Assembly (NCBI RefSeq): GCF_000169375.1
Contig: NZ_AAXY01000001.1
Location: 496,001 to 560,000 of the forward strand
Reading direction: 5' to 3'
From: Marinobacter sp. ELB17
GTDB taxonomy: Bacteria; Pseudomonadota; Gammaproteobacteria; Pseudomonadales; Oleiphilaceae
DNA: 64,000 nucleotides
The notes beneath the pieces were generated by a model. That model made no database searches, was not told the origin of the DNA, and was given only the letters and a program-made list of their open reading frames with translations. Positions 9,229 through 17,597 of the stretch are shown here, in pieces. A program made the translations under genes and the position numbers. How positions within the stretch are numbered: the stretch's first letter is position 1; each line of letters begins with the position of its first letter.

Positions 9229-10179
9229 TCAATCGCGGCGCATGACGCCGGGCAGCACGCAAAGCATCTCGTAGAGCAGGGTGGCGCCCATGAGGGCGGT
9301 ATTTCCGCTGGTGTCATAGGGTGGCGAGACCTCGACCAAGTCGCCGCCCACGATGTTCAGACCGGCCGCACCGCGCACGATCTCGAGCCCTTGGGAGGCG
9401 GTCAGGCCACCCATCTCCACCGTGCCGGTGCCGGGGGCGACCGAGGGGTCGAGCCCATCGATGTCGAAGGTGATATAGACTGGGCCATCGCCCATCTGCT
9501 CACGCACCTCGGCCATCAGTGGCGCGAGAGAGCGATACCAGCAAGCCTCGGCGGTGACCACACGGAAGCCCTGCTCCCGACACCAATCGAAGTCATCGGC
9601 GGAGTAGCCGGTGCCACGAAGGCCGATCTGGACGACCCGTTGCGCATCAAGCAGCCCCTCTTCTTGCGCACGACGGAAGGGAGTGCCATGGGCGATCGGC
9701 TCGCCGAACATGTGATCGTTGACGTCGGCATGGGCATCGATGTGAATCAGTCCCACCGGGCCGTGACGCTTGGCGATGGCGCGCAGGATGGGCAGCGTGA
9801 TGGTGTGCTCGCCACCCAGGGTCAAGGGTATGCAGTTGTGTTCCAGCAGCCGGTCGTAAAACGCAGTGATGATCTCTACGCTCTTAAGCAGGTTAAAGGT
9901 ATTGATCGGCACGTCGCCGATATCGGCGACCTGCAAGCTGTCGAAGGGGGCGGCTCGGGTCGCCATGTTGTAAGGGCGCAGCATGCGCGACTCATCGCGA
10001 ATTTGCCGCGGCCCCAGGCGCGTTCCTGGGCGGTTGGAGGTGCCGATATCCATGGGAATGCCGACGAAGGCAACATCCAGATCCTCGGCGGTGTCCTGCG
10101 CGGGCAATCGCATCATGGTGGCGGGGCCACCGAAGCGGGGCATCTCGTTGCCACCCATGGGTTGGTTGAAATCGCTCAT
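9229..10179 (-). CDS. gbuA: guanidinobutyrase (ureohydrolase/agmatinase family)
   Basis: 316 residues. The start ATG 10179 is chosen because the N terminus (MSDFNQPMGGNEMPRFGG) matches Pseudomonas GbuA, an AAGGAGAG site lies upstream, and the longer frame would begin at the inferred transcription start. The binuclear Mn ligands of ureohydrolases are present: GGEHT, HIDAHADVND and SFDIDGLDP-like ITFDIDGLDP. It cleaves 4-guanidinobutyrate to GABA and urea in the cytoplasm. Guanidinopropionase (GpuA) is a close alternative; agmatinase is less likely given aruI in the operon. First gene of the four-gene operon gbuA-yjiH-aruI-aldehyde dehydrogenase. Confidence 0.85.
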   Translation of the reverse strand: MSDFNQPMGGNEMPRFGGPATMMRLPAQDTAEDLDVAFVGIPMDIGTSNRPGTRLGPRQIRDESRMLRPYNMATRAAPFDSLQVADIGDVPINTFNLLKSVEIITAFYDRLLEHNCIPLTLGGEHTITLPILRAIAKRHGPVGLIHIDAHADVNDHMFGEPIAHGTPFRRAQEEGLLDAQRVVQIGLRGTGYSADDFDWCREQGFRVVTAEACWYRSLAPLMAEVREQMGDGPVYITFDIDGLDPSVAPGTGTVEMGGLTASQGLEIVRGAAGLNIVGGDLVEVSPPYDTSGNTALMGATLLYEMLCVLPGVMRRD

Positions 10180-10286
10180 GTTCTCTCCTTGTTGAAGCCC
10201 TTTCGAGGCATTGTTATCGAGTCGGCTGAATATCCGGCCTGATATCGTGACTTTGTTCTTATAGATCGTTAAGTACTCCATAACTC

Positions 10287-10303
10287 AGCAGTTCTCGTGC
10301 CAA
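10287..10303 (-). promoter_or_regulatory. sigma54 (-24/-12) promoter of the gbuA operon
   Basis: On the minus strand the sequence TTGGCACGAGAACTGCT gives TGGCAC and TGC with GG and GC exactly 12 bases apart, the fixed spacing of RpoN promoters. It points towards gbuA and leaves a leader of about 100 nt. A divergent sigma54 activator lies next door with repeated half-sites 50-120 bp upstream, the normal enhancer distance. Confidence 0.8.
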
Positions 10304-10353
10304 GTACGGAAGCCCGCCGTGAGGCACATGGTCACCGCGATTGATGCATAAAC

Positions 10354-10410
10354 GAATCAATAGCACGGAGTTTTGATTCGCAAATGAATCATCGATACCA
10401 TAATGAATCA
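10354..10410. promoter_or_regulatory. GAATCA half-site cluster, candidate enhancer/operator of the sigma54 activator
   Basis: GAATCA occurs at 10354-10359, 10386-10391 and 10405-10410, and inverted as TGATTC at 10374-10379. The middle pair forms TGATTC-6 bp-GAATCA, an 18-bp inverted repeat. The cluster lies about 50-120 bp upstream of the -24/-12 element and overlaps the first possible ATG of the activator, which favours autoregulation and a downstream start. Binding by the TyrR-like helix-turn-helix is inferred. Confidence 0.6.
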
Positions 10411-10434
10411 ACGGTATTGGAAAGGGAGCTCCAG

Positions 10435-11865
10435 GTGAGCGACATCGACAAGCATGTGCTGGAGACCATCGTCGAGACGGCCAGCGATCACTTCTTTATC
10501 GTCGCCGGCGACGGCCGGGTGCTGGACGTAAGCCCGGGCGCCGCCGCGGTCTACGGTCTTTCACGTCGAGAACTGATGGGCACAACGGTGCAGGCGTTGG
10601 AGGCGCGTGGCGTATTAAAGCCCTCCATCACCCTGGAAGTCATGCGAACCGGTAAGATGGCGCAGCTGATGCAGGTGACCGGTACCGGGCGGAATGTAAT
10701 TGCCGAAGCGTATCCGGTGTTCGTTGCTGGCCGCCTCGAACGAATAGTCAGCCGTTCGCGGGACCTCACGGATCTCCAGTTGCTTCAAGACGAATATGCG
10801 CTGCTGCAGAAGCGCTTCAGCGAGCATCTCAAGCGTCACCGTTTGCCGCACAGTGCCGATGACCAGGCGCTGGACGATGCCTTGGGCGAGCTGCGCGTGC
10901 GCAGCGGCGTCATGCGGGAAATCGCTCTGCTGCTCAAGCGGGTGGCGCCCTCTGATGCCACCGTGCTGATGCTGGGGGAGTCCGGCGTTGGCAAAACGGC
11001 GTTCGCCCGGCAGCTCCATCGCTGGAGCCGACGTGGCGATGGCCCTTTCATCGAGGTCAACTGCGGGGCGATTCCCGACAACCTGTTCGAATCGGAAATG
11101 TTCGGTTATCAGGCTGGTGCATTCAGTGGTGCGGCGCGCCAGGGCAAGGCGGGGCTGCTTGAGCAGGCCGAAGGTGGCACCGTCTTTCTCGACGAAATCG
11201 GTGAGCTGCCGCTGTTGATGCAGACCAAGCTGCTCAGGGCCATCCAGGACGGAATTCTGACCCGTTTGGGTGACACGCGACCTCGCCGGGTCGACTTCCG
11301 GCTGGTGGTGGCCAGTAATCAGGATCTGGCGCGCAGGGTTGAGGAGGGCGGTTTCAGGCTTGATCTGTATTATCGTTTGAATGTGATTCCGATCACTCTG
11401 CCGCCACTGCGCGAACGCCGTGAGGACATTCCGGCGTTGGTCGAGGTGTGCTTGGCGCAGCTTAACCAACGCTATGGGCGTCAGAAGCTGTTGCATGCCA
11501 GTGTCTGGCCCGAGCTGATGGGCGGTGAATGGCCGGGCAACGTGCGCGAGCTGGAAAACTGGCTGGAGCGGGCCTGGTTGTCAACGCCCGGGGATCAGAT
11601 CGACGCATCGGCGGTAAGGGTGCGTGGGATCACTGACGAGCCTGCGCCTGCGGGCGTGGCGAGTGAGGAAACGATGCTGACCGGCATGGCGGACGGCGAG
11701 ACCTTGAAAGGCTATCTGGCACGCGCCGAGCGACAGGTACTGGCCGACCTGTGCGACACCTTGCCGACGACCTACGCCATTGCCGAGCGCCTGGGCATCA
11801 GCCAGCCCAGCGTGGTGCGCAAGCTTAAACGTCACGGACTCAAGGCCACCAAGCAGCGCGATTGA
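10435..11865 (+). CDS. PAS-domain sigma54-dependent activator of guanidino catabolism
   Basis: 476 residues from GTG 10435, which has an AGGGAG site 6 nt upstream. An in-frame ATG at 10384 is also possible, but it lies inside the GAATCA palindrome. N-terminal PAS sensor domain (about 10-115), then a RocR/NtrC-type AAA+ domain with Walker A GESGVGK (about 181), the sigma54-contact loop GAFSGA (about 228, T to S against the usual GAFTGA), Walker B VFLDEIGEL and the arginine finger region PPLRERREDI. It ends in a TyrR-like helix-turn-helix (TTYAIAERLGISQPSVVRKL). It lacks a receiver domain, so it probably senses a ligand directly. It is divergent from gbuA and is the likely activator of that operon. 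Confidence 0.85.
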   Translation: MSDIDKHVLETIVETASDHFFIVAGDGRVLDVSPGAAAVYGLSRRELMGTTVQALEARGVLKPSITLEVMRTGKMAQLMQVTGTGRNVIAEAYPVFVAGRLERIVSRSRDLTDLQLLQDEYALLQKRFSEHLKRHRLPHSADDQALDDALGELRVRSGVMREIALLLKRVAPSDATVLMLGESGVGKTAFARQLHRWSRRGDGPFIEVNCGAIPDNLFESEMFGYQAGAFSGAARQGKAGLLEQAEGGTVFLDEIGELPLLMQTKLLRAIQDGILTRLGDTRPRRVDFRLVVASNQDLARRVEEGGFRLDLYYRLNVIPITLPPLRERREDIPALVEVCLAQLNQRYGRQKLLHASVWPELMGGEWPGNVRELENWLERAWLSTPGDQIDASAVRVRGITDEPAPAGVASEETMLTGMADGETLKGYLARAERQVLADLCDTLPTTYAIAERLGISQPSVVRKLKRHGLKATKQRD

Positions 11866-12224
11866 GGGGCTGTGGAGAGGCCCAGTCAAGGATTGGACGA
11901 CGCGACACTCGATGAGGTGTATTTCCTAAACCACTGACCCAGGCGGCCACGCCTTAACATCCCAACAAGACCACACCCTGGCAGCGCTCTATACGAGTAA
12001 GAAAATAGTGACTGTCCATTCCAAGACGACCTGCCACGCCAGCGAATTTCACCCTACAGTAACCTCACATTTCTCAACACGAGGTTACCTCCGTGAGAAA
12101 GCGCCGCACCCCAGAACAAGGGCGCGATAGCCCCGATCTTCGGCCTCGATCCATAACAGGCGGCCAATAGGCATGAGCCGGCGTCGCTGATTAAGCCGAC
12201 CGAACCATTTCCAAGCCACTTGTC
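11866..12224. other. intergenic stretch with a hairpin, no gene seen
   Basis: Holds the 3' flank of the activator and a perfect 8-bp inverted repeat GTAACCTC / GAGGTTAC (12059-12066 and 12081-12088, 14-base loop) of unknown role, possibly an old insertion-sequence end. No reading frame is convincing. Confidence 0.45.
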
Positions 12225-12350
12225 TTGCTTGATGTCGCCGCCGACATCGGCGCGGCAACGCGTTTGGCGTTCGACTTGCGCCAACTCAAGCTGACCGGCG
12301 TGTGCGATGCCCTTGAACAACAGCGGGCTCAGTCGGACTCTCACGTTCTT
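12225..12350 (+). pseudogene. remnant resembling the N terminus of IS21 IstB
   Basis: A short frame (LRQLKLTGVCDALEQQRAQ) resembles the start of IstB ATPases, which typically read LRxLRLxGMAxALEQQ. It is cut at the multicopper oxidase gene end. A partner istA remnant is at 31660. The match is short, so this is tentative. Confidence 0.35.
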
Positions 12351-12351
12351 A

Positions 12352-13938
12352 TCATTTTCGTACCTCATAGTAGCGCATCATTCCGTTATCCTCATGTTCC
12401 ATGTTGTGGCAGTGGTAAAGATAGAGTCCTTTGAAATCCTTGAAGGTCAGAGCAATCTGGACCCGCTCACCAGGCAATACCAACACGGTATCGTGCAATC
12501 CCGAGTCTACGATCCCTGCTTTGAGTTGCCGAGCGGAGCGAGCGTTGGCGTTTCGGCGGCTAACCACCATAAATTGCAGCCCATGTACATGTATCGGATG
12601 GGGCATCATGGTGTCGTTAAAGAATTCCCATATTTCGGTCGTACCCAGTGAAACCACTTCATCATCGGCGACGGTCGCACCCTCAAACTGACGGTCATTG
12701 ATAGCGAAGCCCCGCATCATTTTCATGCTGAGCCTGAAAGGCCGGATTTTCGTGGTGTCATCTGGCCGGGGCAAGCTATCCAGATCACTGCTCAGTCGCC
12801 CCGGTAGTGGGCGCACGGCCTTTTGGGCTGCGCCATTAACAGCCAGTGTCAACAATGGCGTGGGTTTGTCCGACGTGTTGTCGGAGCCTCCCATCATACC
12901 GCCCATCATCATGCCGCCGTCCATCATGTCACTCGCGCGATGCGGTTCAGTGATCAACTGAATCTCGGCGCCTTTGGGGTCATCCTGGAAACTGACCCAC
13001 AGGTCAATGCGCTGGGCGGGTGCCAACGTGACGTAGGGGCGTTCTTCGGGCGTTTCCAACAGCCCACCGCCAGTGCCAATAACGGTTACCGGACGACCGT
13101 CGCTCCAGGCCAGTTTGTAGATACGCGCGTTGGCACCGTTAAGTATGCGCAAGCGATAAGCCGTTGCTGAAACCTCTTTCACTGCAGCCGGTTTGCCATT
13201 GACTAACAGGTGATCGCCCTTGAATCCCTGCATCCGGGTCATCATCGACCCCATGCCGTCACTGAGGTATGTCAATTCATTCTCGCCGGCAAAGTTGCGG
13301 TCCTGCAGCACCATGACCAGTTCCTGGTTGCCGTTTGGAAAATTACGTTCGCGTTCATGGTCATCTTCAATAATAAGAGGGCCTGCAAGCCCAGCGTAGG
13401 ATTGAAAACCAACGCGTCCACCGTCCTCCCCGTGCGGGTGAGGGTGGTACCAGTAGAGCCCCGCACGGTCATCCACCAAAAAGCCGACCGTTCTGGTAGC
13501 GCCCGGCTGTATTGGAAAGCGCGGTTGGCCATCGACCTCCGGTGGCACGTGCAGCCCATGCCAGTGCACGGTTGTGGCTTCAGGAAGGTGGTTTTCAATA
13601 TGGACTCTGACGTGCTGGCCGCGGCGCAACCGTATCAATGGACCGACATAGCTGTCGTCTGAGTGAGTGAGCGTATCGTCCGGTCCCTTGATCAGCCTGG
13701 CCGTGTAACGCCAGACTTCACTGGCGGCGCCGGGGAGAATGGGCGTGACGTCGGGGCGAGCAAACAATGTCAATTCTACGTCGAAAGGCCCCTCATCCAG
13801 GCCTGAGTCTTTCGCATCGGTTTCGGCGGCGCCTTGCTGACAGCCACTGAGCAACAGCGGCGCTGGCAGCAGCGCAAAAGTCGCCGCTCCGCCCACCGAT
13901 TTTAAAAAGGTTCGCCGAGCCGGAATAAAGTCCCGCAT
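12352..13938 (-). CDS. periplasmic multicopper oxidase with Tat signal
   Basis: 528 residues from ATG 13938. The N terminus has a twin-arginine signal (ARRTFLKSVGG) and a lipobox-like LLSGC. Copper ligands of the trinuclear and type 1 sites are all present: HWHGLH (125-130), WYHPHPHG (163-170), HPIHVHG (447-453) and HCHNMEHEDNGMM (509-521). A Met-rich insert (MMDGGMMMGGMMGG) in the middle is typical of cuprous oxidases such as CueO and CopA. It should oxidise Cu(I) in the periplasm. It is the last gene of a minus-strand copper run from 17305. It lies 22 bp after a Met-rich small membrane protein. The choice between CueO-like and CopA-like is open. Confidence 0.9.
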   Translation of the reverse strand: MRDFIPARRTFLKSVGGAATFALLPAPLLLSGCQQGAAETDAKDSGLDEGPFDVELTLFARPDVTPILPGAASEVWRYTARLIKGPDDTLTHSDDSYVGPLIRLRRGQHVRVHIENHLPEATTVHWHGLHVPPEVDGQPRFPIQPGATRTVGFLVDDRAGLYWYHPHPHGEDGGRVGFQSYAGLAGPLIIEDDHERERNFPNGNQELVMVLQDRNFAGENELTYLSDGMGSMMTRMQGFKGDHLLVNGKPAAVKEVSATAYRLRILNGANARIYKLAWSDGRPVTVIGTGGGLLETPEERPYVTLAPAQRIDLWVSFQDDPKGAEIQLITEPHRASDMMDGGMMMGGMMGGSDNTSDKPTPLLTLAVNGAAQKAVRPLPGRLSSDLDSLPRPDDTTKIRPFRLSMKMMRGFAINDRQFEGATVADDEVVSLGTTEIWEFFNDTMMPHPIHVHGLQFMVVSRRNANARSARQLKAGIVDSGLHDTVLVLPGERVQIALTFKDFKGLYLYHCHNMEHEDNGMMRYYEVRK

Positions 13939-13960
13939 CGTGACGGATCCCCGCTGTGGT

Positions 13961-14209
13961 TTACGATTTTCTGCGCCGCAAGAATTTGGCAAGCGCCAGA
14001 ATCCCGAGCACCAGCAACGCTAAAACCAATAGACCGACAAGCACACAGACCATCACCATACCACTGCCCATCATGCCGCTATCCATCATTCCACTGTTCA
14101 TCATTCCGGATTCGCCCATACGTCCAGGGCCGGACGATGTGTCGGCAAACGCCAAAACAGAGTAAAAAGCAAACAGTATGAGTGCGGTGTATCGGGTGAG
14201 CTTTTTCAT
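13961..14209 (-). CDS. small Met-rich exported/membrane protein
   Basis: 82 residues: a signal peptide (MKKLTRYTALILFAFYSVLAFA), a Met/Gly linker (GMMNSGMMDSGMMGSGM) that could bind Cu(I), and one transmembrane helix ending in basic residues (LAKFLRRRKS). It lies just upstream of the multicopper oxidase in the same orientation. The tail resembles the 61-residue protein at 18299 (GALAKYLFSRNK), so both may belong to one SHOCT-like or copper-associated small membrane family. Function unknown. Confidence 0.75.
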   Translation of the reverse strand: MKKLTRYTALILFAFYSVLAFADTSSGPGRMGESGMMNSGMMDSGMMGSGMVMVCVLVGLLVLALLVLGILALAKFLRRRKS

Positions 14210-14314
14210 GGTTGAGACCTCGATAGAGGGTATGTAATTCTGCTAGCCTAAACCTATGACTAGCTCAATGGTCAATAGGCAGCAGTTGTTAAGGCAGCGA
14301 ATCGCTAAACTAGA

Positions 14315-14616
14315 TCAAACCTGTGGTAATTTCCCAGACCATGACCACCGGCCCAGCATGAACAGGCCCATCAGCACAATCAGTACGCCAGCCACCAGAT
14401 TGGCTTCCTGCCGGTAGGCCATTCGCCACTGCCCGAAGAGACTGGCGTTCGCGCCCCGCGCGACGAAAACCATGCTGAACCCGAGTGCAAAACAGACGCC
14501 CAGCCACAAACCTTTCAGGCGATTCGAAGCCTCACTCACCGCTCCGACGGTACCGACGGACAAATAGCCGGGTACGAGCGGCAGAGTGCAAGGTGAAAAG
14601 AAAGGCGCCAGACATG
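14315..14616 (-). pseudogene. fragment of a CcdA/DsbD-type membrane thiol transporter
   Basis: The frame shows the family motif SPCTLPLVPGYLS followed by two to three hydrophobic segments (LWLGVCFALGFSMVFVARGA; NLVAGVLIVLMGLFMLG), then stops. Full CcdA proteins have six helices and ~220-240 residues; only ~100 are left. It continues in frame directly after the cytochrome c stop codon, with no start codon before the motif. It is probably a truncated gene rather than a functional short protein. Confidence 0.6.
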
Positions 14617-14617
14617 G

Positions 14618-15046
14618 CTACTGGCTTTCCGTCGCTTGGTACTCCAGTTGTTCATCCGTCCAGAGGGTCTTGAGATACTCTATTACCGCGCCTATTTCCT
14701 GGTCAGACAGACTTTCACCGAAAGCAGGCATGGTAAGCCTGTCGGATTTATTGAAGGGGTGCCGCCACCCCTCGGCAATCATCTTGAACAGCATGCCATC
14801 GTTGTGGCGCCATGTGTGGCCGGTTTCATCGTGAGGTGGCGGGGGAATTTCTCCCTTCTCATCCGGCTTTTTCCAGGCGGTGGCACCTTCACCCTGCCCT
14901 CCGTGGCAGGCTGCGCAGTATTGCTCATAAATCTGGCGCCCCTGGGCGACTTCCGGGGGCGCACTGAACGCACTCACAGACCCGCCTGAGGCACCCGCAA
15001 GGGCGGGTACAACGAGCAAGACCAGCAAACCAATCAACTTAGTCAT
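14618..15046 (-). CDS. periplasmic class I cytochrome c
   Basis: 142 residues from ATG 15046: signal peptide (MTKLIGLLVLLVVPALAGA), haem site CAACH, and a distal methionine in LTMPAFGESLSDQEIGAVIEYLKTLW, the classical mono-haem fold. The first 8 bases overlap the end of the upstream YCF48-like gene, so the two are translationally linked. In a copper-oxidase cluster it may take electrons from, or donate them to, the multicopper or DUF411 proteins; that role is inferred. Confidence 0.85.
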   Translation of the reverse strand: MTKLIGLLVLLVVPALAGASGGSVSAFSAPPEVAQGRQIYEQYCAACHGGQGEGATAWKKPDEKGEIPPPPHDETGHTWRHNDGMLFKMIAEGWRHPFNKSDRLTMPAFGESLSDQEIGAVIEYLKTLWTDEQLEYQATESQ

Positions 15047-15893
15047 GGACAGGCGACCATTTGCCATCTGCACTAGGGGCAAGCAGGTCTCCGCTGGCGG
15101 TGCCTACTACAAGTCCCTGAACTGGGGAGAAGGCAAGAGCAGTCACGTCTTGGGGTACTGTGAGGCTTATCCAGGTTTCACCGCCATCAGCACTATGATG
15201 GAGCTGCCCTTCGACCACGGCGTAGATGTTTTCCGGAGCTGCAGGATCATAGCTGATGGCGGACACAGTGCCTCGCAGATCACCCGCATCGCCCCAGAAG
15301 CAGAAACAGTCCATGGAACGTGCGACACCGCGGGTTGTGCCTGCGAAAAGCCAGCCACTTTCCATGCTGCCAGGCATATCCGAGTGCAGGAATGCCTGCA
15401 CCGGCTCCTCGGGACCGTTATCCACTTTCACCCACTTGGCGCCACCGTCCCTGGACCGAAACATTCCGCCCTCCTCAAGGTATGCGTAGAGGGTTTCGGG
15501 CTGGGTGGCGTGGGCCGCCATGGCAGTGACACCGAGATTGGGCAGGGTGTTGTTGAGCGACTGCCAGCGCTCACCGGCACCGTCGTACCGCCAGACGCCC
15601 AGGCCCGGGCCGGCCAGATAGATGCTTCCATCCGCACCCTTGGCCAGTGAAGCGGGCTTAGCGTCCGAATCTGACGGCGGTAATGACATCCCGGTAGCTA
15701 TTCCGTTTTCAATGACAGTCAAGCCACTTTCCCGCAACACCAGAAGGTTACCTGACGAGTTGGTCGTAAGTGCCTTCATTGGAAGGGTATCGACCGCGGG
15801 CTGGGCCTGAACCAGAACGGGCATGAGCACAGCAAGTATGACTGGGAAAACGCGCGAGAGCGCGGATTTCAGGTGATAAACTATCGCACTCAT
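15039..15893 (-). CDS. exported YCF48/BNR-repeat beta-propeller-like protein
   Basis: 284 residues from ATG 15893, with a signal peptide (LSRVFPVILAVLMPVLVQAQ). The body has repeated BNR/YCF48-type blades (GMFRSRDGGAKWVKVD; QLHHSADGGETWISLT; VWRYDGAGERWQSL). Proteins like this are annotated as photosystem-assembly-like or glycosyl-hydrolase-like but are mostly uncharacterised scaffolds. The gene overlaps the cytochrome c start by 8 bases and follows the DUF411 gene by 10 bases. Confidence 0.75.
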   Translation of the reverse strand: MSAIVYHLKSALSRVFPVILAVLMPVLVQAQPAVDTLPMKALTTNSSGNLLVLRESGLTVIENGIATGMSLPPSDSDAKPASLAKGADGSIYLAGPGLGVWRYDGAGERWQSLNNTLPNLGVTAMAAHATQPETLYAYLEEGGMFRSRDGGAKWVKVDNGPEEPVQAFLHSDMPGSMESGWLFAGTTRGVARSMDCFCFWGDAGDLRGTVSAISYDPAAPENIYAVVEGQLHHSADGGETWISLTVPQDVTALAFSPVQGLVVGTASGDLLAPSADGKWSPVHD

Positions 15894-15903
15894 GGCGCCG
15901 ACC

Positions 15904-16416
15904 TCAGTAATCGTTATGTTCGCGGAATACAGTTTGCTGGCCGTTGGCACTGAAGGCGATGACCTGGTAATTATCCTTCTTGCCGGTTTCCATACCGGGG
16001 CTGCCCTGGACCATGCCGGGCACTGAAAGCCCTACTGTATTGAACTGGGGATTTTCTAGGTAAGCGACAATGTCATCTGCCGGCACATGCCCCTCAATCA
16101 CCAGGTCACCAATCAACGCGGTGTGGCAGGAGGCCATTTCACGGGGTATGCCGTGTTCCTGTTTGATTTCATTGAGGTTGTCGGTTTCCACGATTTTGGT
16201 TTCAAAACCGTTGGCGGCGAGGTATTCCGCCCACGACTGGCAGCAGCCGCAATTGGGGCTCTTGTAGATAGTTATAGCTGGGCCAGAAGTGCCGGTGGAG
16301 GCCATGGAGGCCAATGATTCGGCCGGCGCGCTGGCCTGGATCGTCAGCGTGGCGGCGCCAGCGGTGAGAATGATGGCTGCCGCACCCGTAAACAGGGCAA
16401 GTTTTTTTGTCTTCAT
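15904..16416 (-). CDS. DUF411 metal-binding periplasmic protein
   Basis: 170 residues from ATG 16416, with a signal peptide (MKTKKLALFTGAAAIILTAG). The DUF411 core is clear: ITIYKSPNCGCCQSWAEYL with a CGCC thioredoxin-like cysteine group, then EMASCHTALIGDLVIEGHVP and a C-terminal GMVQGSPGME. Family members accompany copper resistance genes and are thought to bind or deliver copper. First of three tightly packed genes (DUF411, YCF48-like, cytochrome c). Confidence 0.85.
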   Translation of the reverse strand: MKTKKLALFTGAAAIILTAGAATLTIQASAPAESLASMASTGTSGPAITIYKSPNCGCCQSWAEYLAANGFETKIVETDNLNEIKQEHGIPREMASCHTALIGDLVIEGHVPADDIVAYLENPQFNTVGLSVPGMVQGSPGMETGKKDNYQVIAFSANGQQTVFREHNDY

Positions 16417-16514
16417 GGTAATCCTCGATTGGAATTGGTAATGGGCAACGCAAGACCCCGGGCGCATACGCTTCCCCGGGCGACTGCTTTCGGCTCAGGT
16501 CCTTGCCGAAACTG

Positions 16515-16817
16515 CTAGCTGGCGCTGGCGTCTTCGTCCTTGGTACCACCCATGTCGCCGCTACCGTGGCTTTGCATCATTTTCATGCAGGCCTCGGTCA
16601 TAGCTTTCCGATCTTCCGGAGACATGTCAGACATCATGCTCATCATCGGCATCATGCCGCCCATTCCATGCTTGCCCTCCGAGGACATCATTCCATTGTG
16701 CTCAGAGTCGGAGGCCATCATGCCGTTGCCTTCGGCATGGGCAAAGACGGAGAAGAGAGCGACGCTGCCTGCTAGAGCGGCGGCTGTGATCGTAAGCTTG
16801 AGATTTGAATTGCGCAT
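16515..16817 (-). CDS. Met/His-rich exported small protein
   Basis: 100 residues from ATG 16817. A signal peptide (MRNSNLKLTITAAALAGSVA) is followed by MM pairs interleaved with His (NGMMASDSEHNGMMSSEGKH; GGMMPMMSMM), then a short helical segment EDRKAMTEACMKMMQSH. The composition is that of a periplasmic Cu(I)/Ag(I) buffer. No family can be named. It lies 98 bp upstream of the DUF411 gene. Confidence 0.7.
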   Translation of the reverse strand: MRNSNLKLTITAAALAGSVALFSVFAHAEGNGMMASDSEHNGMMSSEGKHGMGGMMPMMSMMSDMSPEDRKAMTEACMKMMQSHGSGDMGGTKDEDASAS

Positions 16818-16927
16818 TTGATTCACTCCATTTAAAGACCCGTCACGGATGAAAGAAGGCACGGGACTTTGTTGCAAGAATTAACGTTAATGAATTTGCC
16901 GCGATGGGCGAAAATCCGGGTTAAAAC

Positions 16928-17305
16928 TCAGGAGTGATGTTGCGGAGGAGGCGTAATGGAAGCCAGGAACGGATCCTGGTAGATAGCCGCGCGGGCACCC
17001 AACACCGGTTGGGAGCCGGTGTCAATCAAACCTGTGGCACCGGCCAGCAAAAGACCGACGCTGACGCCGCAATTGCTTAGTCCGCTCGTACTCGGGCAGG
17101 CCATATCAAGAGCTGTGACACAATCGCTCCCAGCGTTGGATGGGGAACTGGCGCTTTCAACCTGATCCATCATCATGGAACCACAATCCGCCCTTACTGC
17201 GCCCGCCTGACCGCCCGCCATTTTGGAGATAGCCAGCGCCGGCCCGCTCATCACCAGAAGCAGCGACAGGAGCACGGAGAGAATTTGGCGGTTCGTTGCG
17301 GTCAT
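16928..17305 (-). CDS. small Cys-containing exported protein of the copper cluster
   Basis: 125 residues from ATG 17305 (a GTG at 17320 is also in frame). It starts with a signal peptide (RQILSVLLSLLLVMSGPALA). The body has spaced cysteines (ADCGSMMMD, SDCVTALDMACP, SNCGV) and the tail is PPPQHHS. The layout resembles short DUF2946-like proteins of copper loci, which is suggestive only. It is the most upstream gene of the minus-strand run and is divergent from the MerR gene. Confidence 0.6.
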   Translation of the reverse strand: MTATNRQILSVLLSLLLVMSGPALAISKMAGGQAGAVRADCGSMMMDQVESASSPSNAGSDCVTALDMACPSTSGLSNCGVSVGLLLAGATGLIDTGSQPVLGARAAIYQDPFLASITPPPQHHS

Positions 17306-17528
17306 TTTGATTTCAAGCACCAAACAGTCGGGTTACGTGGCTGGGACACACAGCAAATCTTTTAGTTCACCAGACCCTAGCACTTTATTATTTCAATGGC
17401 ACGACTACTTCTATAACGACTCATTGGGGCCGCCCGGGAGTATGGGGACCGATTCGGACGTCCAGAAAGATAACGCTCCAGCCGATTTTGAAATACCTGT
17501 TCAACGCGTGCAATCGATAGAAAATCTC

Positions 17529-17559
17529 TTGACCTTAAAGTCTACTTCAAGGTTATGGT
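17529..17559 (+). promoter_or_regulatory. MerR-type promoter upstream of the cueR-like gene
   Basis: TTGACC (17529-17534), a 19-bp spacer containing the palindrome ACCTTAAAGT-CT-ACTTCAAGGT, and -10 TATGGT (17554-17559). The over-long 19-bp spacer is the hallmark of MerR-activated promoters. The same design recurs at 23887 and 24312. Confidence 0.8.
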
Positions 17560-17597
17560 TAAAACTGCCTATCAATGACTACGCCTGAGGTGTATGA

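Noticed and set aside
9391..10242. Long open frames antisense to gbuA and other high-GC genes
   Set aside because: They are shadows of high-GC coding sequence with no ribosome sites or family features.
10180..10281. An N-terminal extension of guanidinobutyrase
   Set aside because: The extra 34 residues are not family-like, and their start would lie at the inferred transcription start of the sigma54 promoter.
14315..14563. A functional 82-residue membrane protein
   Set aside because: It is the middle of a CcdA domain with the start lost and the rest of the helices missing.
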